Shown: positions 7,510 to 14,058 of the stretch, piece after piece | Numbering within the stretch: position 1 is the first letter of the stretch | Layout: each line of letters opens with the position of its first letter | Assembly (NCBI GenBank): GCA_963593765.1 | Contig: CAVBBU010000045.1 | Location: forward strand, 1-15,172 | Reading direction: 5' to 3' | Length of the DNA stretch: 15,172 bases | Origin: CAVBBU01 sp963593765 | GTDB lineage: Bacteria > Bacillota > Clostridia > Lachnospirales > Lachnospiraceae | Notes under the pieces: model-generated | What the model saw: the letters and a program-made list of their open reading frames with translations, nothing else | The model's database searches: none | What the model was told of the DNA's origin: nothing | Program-made: the position numbers and the translations under genes

Positions 7510-9015
7510 ATGGGTATAGTAAGATTTGCAGCGATAGATGTAGGATCATTTTCACTTGAGATGTCTATATATGAGATAGGTCCTAAGATAGGAATCAGAC
7601 GTATAGATAATATAAAGCATACTATAGGTCTTGGTAAGGATACATACAATACAGGACTTATAGGCTACGAGCTTGTTGAGGAAATGTGCGAGGTGCTTAC
7701 TGATTTTACTAATATTATGAAGGAGTATAAGACGGCAGGCTATAGGGCATATGCAACCAGTGCTATGCGTGAGGCTTCAAACCGTATTATTATACTTGAT
7801 CAGATTAAAAACAGAACAGGCATAGATGTAAAGGTTATTTCTAATTCCGAGCAAAGACTTATAAGCTATAAGGCGATAGCATATCAAAGAGAGAAGTTTG
7901 AAAGGGCGGTACTTGAGGGAACAGCTATAGTAGATGTAGGCTTTGGCAGTGTGCAGATTACATTATATGATAAGGGGAACATGCTCTCAACTCAGAACAT
8001 AGAGCTTGGAGTTTTGAGAACTCAGGAGATGCTGTCAAGGCTAGATAAGCCGCTTGCAAAAAAGATAGATATACTTGAGGAGCTGATAGATAATGAGCTT
8101 GCAACATATAAAAAGATATATCTAAAGGACAGACAGATAAAGCATATAATAGGTATAGGCGAGCCGATGCAATATATATTTGGAAGCAGCAGTGTTCCAA
8201 ATAATATGGATATAGACGAGTATAAGGAAAGGCTTAGAAGGCTTTATGGTAGGAATATAGCAGATATAAAGGAGGAGCTGGAGCTTGATGAGGAAAAGTC
8301 AAGGGTAGTACTTCCGTGTATGGTTATATTTTCCAGAATATTAGAGCTTATGGGCAGTGACAATATATGGTTTCCGGGAGTGGTTTTAACTGATGGAATA
8401 GCAGCAGAGTATGCGGACGACCAAAAAATTGTAAAGCTGGGACATGACTTTAATAAGGATATAGTTGCTGCTGCTAAAAGTATGTCAAAGAGATATAGAG
8501 GCAACAGCGCTCATATGCAAAATGTTGTAGAATATGCTCTTGATATTTTTGATGCTATGAAAAAATATCACGGTATGGGAAAGAGAGAAAGGCTGCTTCT
8601 TCAAATATCAGCCATACTTCACAACTGTGGTAAGTTTATTAATATGCGTGCTCCTGCTGACAGTACCTATAATATTATCTCATCTACAGAGATTATAGGT
8701 CTTTCGCATGCTGAGCGTATGATGGTAGCGACTATAGCTAAAAACAATCTTGATAGATTCTCATACGAGGAATCAACTATGACTATAGCTAAGCTTACTG
8801 CTATACTAAGGCTTGCAAATTCGCTTGATAGGTCGCATAAGCAAAAGATAGATAATTATAGATTTAAGATGGTAAATGATAATCTAATTATTACAGCTAC
8901 AACAGGCGAGGATATGTCACTTGAGTTTATAAGCTTTGATATGCATAAGAAATTTTTTGAAGAGATTTTTGGAATAGAGCCAATATTAACACAGACCTCA
9001 AGAGCTAGAGGATAA
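7510..9015 (+). CDS. ppx: Ppx/GppA-family exopolyphosphatase-like protein with altered active-site motifs
   Basis: The 501-residue protein has the Ppx/GppA architecture: an ASKHA actin-like phosphatase fold (about 1-305) and a C-terminal HD-like domain (about 318-490). Family members remove terminal phosphate from polyphosphate or hydrolyse pppGpp. Relative to the classical E. coli-type signature, the motifs are changed: loop 1 is DVGSFS (10-15, usually D-I-G-S-N-S); the ISGxEEA motif is ISNSEQR (110-116, keeping E114); loop 2 is DVGFGSVQ (142-149), where the usual last Glu (E150 in E. coli) is Gln149; the GGT motif reads GEP (217-219); the HD pair is H371-N372. YATSAMREASN and LANSLDRSH are well conserved, so the fold is not in doubt. 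I believe several of these changes recur in clostridial homologues. Activity cannot be assumed. It could be a slow hydrolase or a polyphosphate/alarmone-binding regulator. The ribosome binding site (AGAGGA, 7495-7500) lies inside the DUF815 gene. ppk follows after 8 bases. Confidence 0.88.
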   Translation: MGIVRFAAIDVGSFSLEMSIYEIGPKIGIRRIDNIKHTIGLGKDTYNTGLIGYELVEEMCEVLTDFTNIMKEYKTAGYRAYATSAMREASNRIIILDQIKNRTGIDVKVISNSEQRLISYKAIAYQREKFERAVLEGTAIVDVGFGSVQITLYDKGNMLSTQNIELGVLRTQEMLSRLDKPLAKKIDILEELIDNELATYKKIYLKDRQIKHIIGIGEPMQYIFGSSSVPNNMDIDEYKERLRRLYGRNIADIKEELELDEEKSRVVLPCMVIFSRILELMGSDNIWFPGVVLTDGIAAEYADDQKIVKLGHDFNKDIVAAAKSMSKRYRGNSAHMQNVVEYALDIFDAMKKYHGMGKRERLLLQISAILHNCGKFINMRAPADSTYNIISSTEIIGLSHAERMMVATIAKNNLDRFSYEESTMTIAKLTAILRLANSLDRSHKQKIDNYRFKMVNDNLIITATTGEDMSLEFISFDMHKKFFEEIFGIEPILTQTSRARG

Positions 9016-9021
9016 GGAGGG
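9014..9021 (+). promoter_or_regulatory. Ribosome binding site of ppk overlapping the ppx stop
   Basis: AAGGAGGG includes a perfect AGGAGG (9015-9020), and its first two bases are the end of the ppx TAA (9013-9015). Only three bases separate AGGAGG from the ppk ATG (9024). The overlap indicates translational coupling, so Ppx-like protein and kinase are probably made together. Confidence 0.75.
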
Positions 9022-9023
9022 CT

Positions 9024-11216
9024 ATGGACGAGAAAAAATCAAAATTTGATAATAACGAAAATTTTATAAATAGAGAGCTGTCATGGATAGAGTTTGATCA
9101 CAGGGTGCTTAGAGAGGCAAAGGATAATACTATTCCGCTTTTTGAAAGGCTTAAGTTTACGAGTATAGTATCCTCTAATCTCGACGAATTTTTTATGGTT
9201 AGGGTAGCCTCTCTTAAGGACATGGTTCATGCCGGATATGACAAAAGAGATATTGCAGGTCTTAGCCCAAAGCAGCAGCTAGAGAAGATAGCGGTTAAGA
9301 CACATGAGCTAGTTCGTATGCAATATGAAAACTACAACAGAAGCATTATCCCAGAGCTTAAAAAAAGTGGACTTAGAATTATAGAAGGTCACGAGAAGCT
9401 AACTAAGGCAGAGGCAGAATATGTAGATAGATATTTTATGGACTATGTATATCCTGTTATCACACCTATGGCAGTTGACTCATCAAGACCATTTCCGCTT
9501 GTTAAAAACAAGTCGCTAAATATTGCAGCATTATTAAAAAGAAAAAAGGATACCAGACCTCTTGCTAGAGAGGGCAAGGATAAAAAGGGTAAGAATAAGG
9601 AGATAGAGCTAGACTTTGCATTAGTTCAGGTGCCTAGCGTCTTGCCGCGTGTTATAGAAATTCCAGAAAAGTACCTTAGTGGAAATAAGCAAAAGACTAT
9701 AATTTTTCTTGAAGAGATAGTCGAGAGAAATATGACAGAGCTTTTCCTTAATTATGATATAGTTGCAGCTGCTCCATTTAGAATTATGCGTAATGCTGAA
9801 TTTGAATTAGATGAGGAGGATGCAGCAGATCTTTTAGAGGAGATAGAAAAGCAGCTAAAGAAAAGACAGTGGGGCGAGGCTATAAGGCTTGAAGCACATG
9901 CCTCTATGGATAGAAAGCTCTTAAAGCGTATAAGTAAGGAGCTTGATATAGATAAGTCTGATGTATTTGAGATAGATGGACCTATAGACCTGACTGTGCT
10001 TATGAAGGTATATGACCTTGATGGTTTTGAAAAGCTAAAGGCAGCAAAGCATGTGCCTAGTCCTGTTCCTGAGCTTATGAATAATGATGATATATATACT
10101 AATATAAGAAAGCAGGATATACTTCTTAGCCATCCTTACGAGAGCTTTGATCCTGTAGTTGAATTTGTAAAGCAATCAGCCGTGGATCCTAAGGTGCTTG
10201 CGATAAAGCAGACGCTATACAGAGTTAGTGGCAATTCTCCTATAATAGCAGCTCTTGCTAAGGCAGCAGAAAATGGCAAGCAGGTTACTGTTTTAGTTGA
10301 GCTTAAAGCTAGGTTTGATGAGGAGCATAATATAATTTGGGCAAAGACCTTAGAAAAGGCAGGCTGCCATGTTATATATGGACTGGTTGGACTTAAAACT
10401 CATTCTAAGATAACTCTAGTTGTAAGAGATGAAGAGGATGGCATAAGAAGATATGTGCATGTAGCTACAGGAAATTATAATGATTCAACAGCCAAGCTCT
10501 ATACTGATATGGGAATTTTTACATGCAGCCGTGAGTTTGGTGAGGATGCGACAGCAGTCTTTAATATGCTTAGCGGATATTCAGAGCCGCCTAGGTGGAA
10601 TAAGCTTGTTGTAGCTCCGCTTTGGATGAAGGAAAAGTTTTTGCATCTTATACGAAAGACAAGAAGAGCGGCAGAGCAGGGAAAGAGAGCTGTTATAAAG
10701 GCAAAGGTTAATTCGCTGTCGGATAGGGATATAATAGTAGCTCTATATGAGGCGGCAGCAGCAGGAGTACAGATAGATCTTATAGTAAGAGGTATATGCT
10801 GTCTTAAAACAGGGCTTGATGAAATAGGCGATAGAATAAGAGTTAGGTCTATAGTTGGAGATTTTCTTGAGCATGCCAGAATATTTTATTTTGATATAGA
10901 TGGCGATGAAAGATATTTTATGGGAAGTGCCGACTGGATGCCAAGAAATCTTGAAAAGAGAGTTGAGATAGTTTTTCCTATAGATGATGATGCGATAAAA
11001 AGAAAGCTAGATCACTATCTGGATACTCAGCTAGCGGACAATGTTAAAGCTTCGATTATGCAGCCGGATGGAACATATATAAAGCCTAGCACCAGAGGAA
11101 GAAAAAAGCTATGCTCGCAGCAGCAGTTTGTTATAGAAGCTCAGAGGGCAGCAGAGGAGATAGAAAAAAAGAATAAGGCAGTTGTAAAGGATAGAACATT
11201 TACGCCGATGAAGTAG
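9024..11216 (+). CDS. ppk: Polyphosphate kinase 1
   Basis: PPK1 reversibly polymerises the gamma-phosphate of ATP into long-chain inorganic polyphosphate. The 730-residue length is close to the family norm. The N-terminal domain has NRELSWIEFDHRVLREA (16-32) and FTSIVSSNLDEFFMVR. The head domain ends in FALVQVPSVLPRV. The two PLD-like catalytic domains carry R400 (TLYR), R430 (KARFDE), the phosphorylated histidine H460 (KTHSK) and the second histidine H617 (FLEHARI), plus GSADWMPRNLEKRVE (634-648). All key residues are present, so the enzyme should be active. Residues about 172-196 form a lysine/arginine-rich stretch that seems to be an insertion in the head domain. Coupling to ppx by an overlapping ribosome binding site puts synthesis of polyphosphate and its putative sensor or hydrolase under one control. 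After the TAG stop the same frame stays open for 40 codons. Confidence 0.97.
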   Translation: MDEKKSKFDNNENFINRELSWIEFDHRVLREAKDNTIPLFERLKFTSIVSSNLDEFFMVRVASLKDMVHAGYDKRDIAGLSPKQQLEKIAVKTHELVRMQYENYNRSIIPELKKSGLRIIEGHEKLTKAEAEYVDRYFMDYVYPVITPMAVDSSRPFPLVKNKSLNIAALLKRKKDTRPLAREGKDKKGKNKEIELDFALVQVPSVLPRVIEIPEKYLSGNKQKTIIFLEEIVERNMTELFLNYDIVAAAPFRIMRNAEFELDEEDAADLLEEIEKQLKKRQWGEAIRLEAHASMDRKLLKRISKELDIDKSDVFEIDGPIDLTVLMKVYDLDGFEKLKAAKHVPSPVPELMNNDDIYTNIRKQDILLSHPYESFDPVVEFVKQSAVDPKVLAIKQTLYRVSGNSPIIAALAKAAENGKQVTVLVELKARFDEEHNIIWAKTLEKAGCHVIYGLVGLKTHSKITLVVRDEEDGIRRYVHVATGNYNDSTAKLYTDMGIFTCSREFGEDATAVFNMLSGYSEPPRWNKLVVAPLWMKEKFLHLIRKTRRAAEQGKRAVIKAKVNSLSDRDIIVALYEAAAAGVQIDLIVRGICCLKTGLDEIGDRIRVRSIVGDFLEHARIFYFDIDGDERYFMGSADWMPRNLEKRVEIVFPIDDDAIKRKLDHYLDTQLADNVKASIMQPDGTYIKPSTRGRKKLCSQQQFVIEAQRAAEEIEKKNKAVVKDRTFTPMK

Positions 11217-11420
11217 GGAAGGCTGCGATATGAGAAGGGAAGAACATATAAAAATGTAGAGACTAGAGTATTAAATAATACAGACGACATAGTGTCAATA
11301 GAATCAATATATATTAAACGCATAGAGACAAATAAATAGAATTAACAATAAGGCGTTGCAAAAATAAAACGAATGACATTAGTTTAAAGGATTATATTTG
11401 CGAAGAAGGTAGGTAGATAT
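11217..11420 (+). other. 204-base intergenic region between ppk and the envelope genes
   Basis: AT-rich, with no convincing gene. A nine-codon ATG frame at 11230 and a small minus-strand frame lack any family resemblance. In the ppk frame there is no stop between the ppk TAG (11214-11216) and a TAG at 11337-11339. The only hairpin is weak (GTATT/AATAC, 11268-11281) without a T-tract, so no terminator is evident and transcription may run on from ppk. A possible promoter lies at 11342-11370. Confidence 0.6.
11342..11370 (+). promoter_or_regulatory. Candidate promoter for the GT2 glycosyltransferase gene
   Basis: TTAACA (11342-11347) and TAAAAC (11365-11370) are 17 bases apart. Both boxes are imperfect matches to the sigma-A consensus in AT-rich DNA, so this is a weak candidate. 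It would give a leader of about 44 bases. Confidence 0.3.
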
Positions 11421-12230
11421 ATGGAAATGCAGGTTCCACAGTATGATGAAAATATGTTTTTTGAAAAGAGAAGCAAGTATTGTCTCCTCATACCTATATT
11501 TAATGAGGGTGTTCGATATCCAAATCAGGTTAAGAGGATGCAGCAAAATGGACTTTTCGATTTGATTGATGTAATTATCTGTGATGCAGGATCTACAGAT
11601 GGATCTAGCGATCCAGAGTTTCTAAAAAGCACAGGACACAGAGGGATTTTAACTAGAAAGGGTAAAGGCAGACAGTCTACAGATACTCGCATGGGCTATG
11701 CCTGGGCATTAGCACAGGGATATGAGGGCTTTATAACTGTAGATGGCAATGACAAGGACGATACATCGGCACTTCCTAAAATAATAGAGAAGCTCGATGA
11801 GGGATATGATTATGTTCAGGGTTCAAGATATGTTAAGGGAGGAGTGGCAGAAAATACTCCGATAGTTAGATATATTGCACATAGATTTATCAGCGAGCCG
11901 ATAATGGCATTTTGTGCAGGAAAACATATAACAGATACTACAAATGGATTTAGAGCATATTCTAAAAAATATCTAACAGATGAAAGGGTTTCACCATTTA
12001 GAGATATTTTTTATGGCTATGAATATATTTATTATCTACCTGCACGTGCATGTAAGCTGGGCTTTAGATTTTGCGAGATACCAGTGACGAGATCTTATCC
12101 TGATACGGGCGAGGTTCCTACAAAGGTTGGTGGAATAAAGGGAGACTTATACCTGTTAAGTATTTTATATCATCTTGCATTAGGTCATTACAATCCTGAA
12201 AGCAAATATAAATTTAAAGATAAATATTAG
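11421..12230 (+). CDS. Family 2 glycosyltransferase, DPM1-like
   Basis: A 269-residue cytoplasmic GT-A fold glycosyltransferase. Recognisable elements are the N-terminal nucleotide-sugar strand IPIFNEG (24-30), ICDAGSTDGS (53-62), the acidic metal/nucleotide site VDGNDKDD (107-114), GSRYVKGG (134-141) and the acceptor-side motif DTTNGFRAYS (172-181). The last two resemble the GSRY.xGG and D.TSGFRAY motifs of dolichol/polyprenyl-phosphate mannosyl- or glucosyltransferases, which transfer a sugar from NDP-sugar to polyprenyl phosphate. There is no C-terminal membrane segment, as in soluble DPM1 types. The start is supported by AAGG/AGG at 11406-11413, and an in-frame ATG two codons later is possible. 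Together with the membrane GT-C enzyme downstream, a role in making a lipid-linked sugar donor is plausible, but the sugar cannot be read from the sequence. Confidence 0.88.
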   Translation: MEMQVPQYDENMFFEKRSKYCLLIPIFNEGVRYPNQVKRMQQNGLFDLIDVIICDAGSTDGSSDPEFLKSTGHRGILTRKGKGRQSTDTRMGYAWALAQGYEGFITVDGNDKDDTSALPKIIEKLDEGYDYVQGSRYVKGGVAENTPIVRYIAHRFISEPIMAFCAGKHITDTTNGFRAYSKKYLTDERVSPFRDIFYGYEYIYYLPARACKLGFRFCEIPVTRSYPDTGEVPTKVGGIKGDLYLLSILYHLALGHYNPESKYKFKDKY

Positions 12231-12251
12231 ATGTGCTAAGTAACACATAGC

Positions 12252-12281
12252 TTAAACAGCATTATAAGATTTGGGTATAGT
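12252..12281 (+). promoter_or_regulatory. Possible promoter for the acyltransferase gene
   Basis: TTAAAC (12252-12257) and TATAGT (12276-12281) are separated by 18 bases. Transcription would begin at about 12288, at or next to the ATG at 12289, which would explain the missing ribosome binding site. The -10 box is good, but the -35 is weak. Confidence 0.3.
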
Positions 12282-12288
12282 ATACACT

Positions 12289-13959
12289 ATGGAAAAGTTA
12301 GAAACAAAGATAAATCGAGCTAACAATTTAAAATGGATAATACTTGGAGCAATTTTAGGTATACTTTTAGAGATTATACTTACGGCTTCGGCTATTTTGG
12401 CTGGGAATTGGCAGGAGTACAGAGTGTTGGACCTTGGAAGTATGATAAGCAAAAATGAACTGGAGCTTACGGACTGTACCTTGGAAGATGGCAGTATTTT
12501 GTCAAAGGATGCTAATGCTATGCTGATCTTTCACAAAGCAGAAGACTGGGGGCAGCTTCGACTTACCTTTAGTGAACCAGTTTTAGAAGCTGCTACAGTA
12601 GAATGGTATAATTCTCCGCAAGAAGATGATAGCTTTGACCGCTTCCGTTGTAAGCAGGGTTACATTATGCCAGAAACAAAAGAGGCGAGTATTACTCTTC
12701 CTATAAAGGACAATGGAAATCTCCGATTAAATATCCATGGAAATTTTCGCCTTGAATCCATAGCAGTAACCGAGAGAATATTTGGGGGGGGTATAACACC
12801 TAAACTGATTTTTTTGCACATTAACTGGGTGCGAATGATAGTATTTGCCTTTTTTGGGATATCAGGACTGTACCTATATGGAAGGGAAAGAAAGCAAAAA
12901 AGCATTTGCATAGAAAATGCAGAAAAACAGGAAAATCGATATGTCTATCTGGACGGAATTCGCGTGCTTGCTGCAATGCTAGTAATTGTTGTTCATGTAA
13001 TAGAACCATTAGCACTTCTTTATCCTATGGGCTCTAAAAGGTATGTTCTTCTTAGGCTGCTATCTGCTGTATCATTAAATTGCAATCTGCTATTTGTTAT
13101 GATTAGCGGAGCACTTCTCCTTGGCTGGAAGGAAGAAGGCTGGGGGGAGTTCTTTAAAAAGAGATTTTTAAAGGTGATGCTTCCTCTTGCTGTATATGGA
13201 ATGTTTTACCTAAAGGGCTGCTGTATTTCCAAGGCAGATTTTATCTCATGGATTAGCTATGGCATACAGACCTTTATTAGTGGAGATTTTATAAAGGGAC
13301 GTCATTTATGGCTGATTTATGTACTGTTAGGACTTTATATTACAGTAATTCCATTTCGGTATATGCTTCAGGAGATGAAGGAAGATGCAAAGAAGGCATT
13401 AGCTATAGTGATTTTGTTATGCTTGCTTGTAGATACTATTGGAAAGCTTATAGGAATAGAGGTTGGGATTTCAGCCTTTTTAGGTAGCTGGGCAGGGATA
13501 TTTATTATGGGTTATCTCATTAACCAGCCTTGGATGCGTAAATATGATATAATGCTACTGATTGCTGGAGTGATTGCACTAGCAGTATCTGGTTGGGTTG
13601 TGAAGACTCATGAAAACTGCATGGATATTATTGCAAATCAGTCGATTCTATCGATGCTAATGTCTGCTGCTATTTTTGCTACATTCCTTAGAGGAGATAA
13701 GCTTCTTGCGCTCTTTGGAAGGTTTCTTGCAGTAGTTAGCAGATATAGTTATTCTATCATATTGATCCACTGGTATATTCTGATTCGTGTAGTTTATAAT
13801 GGCTACTTCAGCTCTCATATGAGTCGATATCTTCAGGTGGTTTTGCCGATCATTTGGTGCATACTACTGTCAGTAGCAGCAGCGTGGGTGATTGATAGGT
13901 TTATTGTAGATGTTCTTTTAGAGGGGCTAGAGCGACTTCAGAGGCTGTTGTCGCACTAA
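12289..13959 (+). CDS. Membrane O-acyltransferase (acyltransferase-3 family) with extracytoplasmic N-terminal domain
   Basis: Acyltransferase-3 (OafA-like) proteins transfer acetyl or other acyl groups across the membrane onto surface glycans. From the ATG at 12289 the protein has 556 residues: a membrane anchor (about 15-37); a soluble, probably beta-rich domain (about 40-168) that should lie outside the cell; a second helix (about 178-197); then the multi-helix core starting YVYLDGIRVLAAMLVIVVHV with the family histidine H236, and later helices such as LWLIYVLLGLYITVIPF and YSYSIILIHWYIL. I prefer ATG 12289. A TTG at 12271 would add six residues, with an in-frame stop just before it at 12265. 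Neither start has a proper ribosome binding site. ATT appears more often among Ile codons than in the genes upstream, hinting at a different history. A run of eight G (12784-12791) encodes three glycines at the domain border. The acceptor is unknown, but neighbouring glycosyltransferases suggest a surface polysaccharide or glycolipid. Confidence 0.85.
   Translation: MEKLETKINRANNLKWIILGAILGILLEIILTASAILAGNWQEYRVLDLGSMISKNELELTDCTLEDGSILSKDANAMLIFHKAEDWGQLRLTFSEPVLEAATVEWYNSPQEDDSFDRFRCKQGYIMPETKEASITLPIKDNGNLRLNIHGNFRLESIAVTERIFGGGITPKLIFLHINWVRMIVFAFFGISGLYLYGRERKQKSICIENAEKQENRYVYLDGIRVLAAMLVIVVHVIEPLALLYPMGSKRYVLLRLLSAVSLNCNLLFVMISGALLLGWKEEGWGEFFKKRFLKVMLPLAVYGMFYLKGCCISKADFISWISYGIQTFISGDFIKGRHLWLIYVLLGLYITVIPFRYMLQEMKEDAKKALAIVILLCLLVDTIGKLIGIEVGISAFLGSWAGIFIMGYLINQPWMRKYDIMLLIAGVIALAVSGWVVKTHENCMDIIANQSILSMLMSAAIFATFLRGDKLLALFGRFLAVVSRYSYSIILIHWYILIRVVYNGYFSSHMSRYLQVVLPIIWCILLSVAAAWVIDRFIVDVLLEGLERLQRLLSH
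12784..12791 (+). repeat. Eight-G homopolymer inside the acyltransferase gene
   Basis: A G8 run occupies codons GGG GGG GGT (residues 166-168), between the outer domain and the second membrane helix. Such tracts are prone to slipped-strand mispairing. One extra G would read GGG TAT AAC ACC TAA, and one G fewer would read GTA TAA, so either change stops translation at once and removes the whole catalytic core. The run stands out in this AT-rich DNA, and it could have been avoided by using other glycine codons. Confidence 0.6.
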
Positions 13960-14058
13960 ACATATGGTGTAAGGTAAGCGATGCAAGCAATTTGTATTTG
14001 AATAATTGTAATACAGTTTCAGTATAAGCTGATGATAATAAATAGAGGGGATTTACTT

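Noticed and set aside
11141..11323. Minus-strand frame of 60 codons reaching into the gap after ppk
   Set aside because: Half overlaps the ppk end. There is no ribosome binding site or conserved motif, so it is not supported as a gene.
12231..12260. Hairpin ATGTG/CACAT after the GT2 gene as a terminator
   Set aside because: Only five base pairs with an eight-base loop and no T-tract; too weak.
13960..14058. Promoter for the GT-C gene in the 99-base gap
   Set aside because: TTGTAT, TTGTAA, TATAAG and GATAAT are all visible, but no pair has acceptable spacing. Read-through from the acyltransferase gene is as likely.
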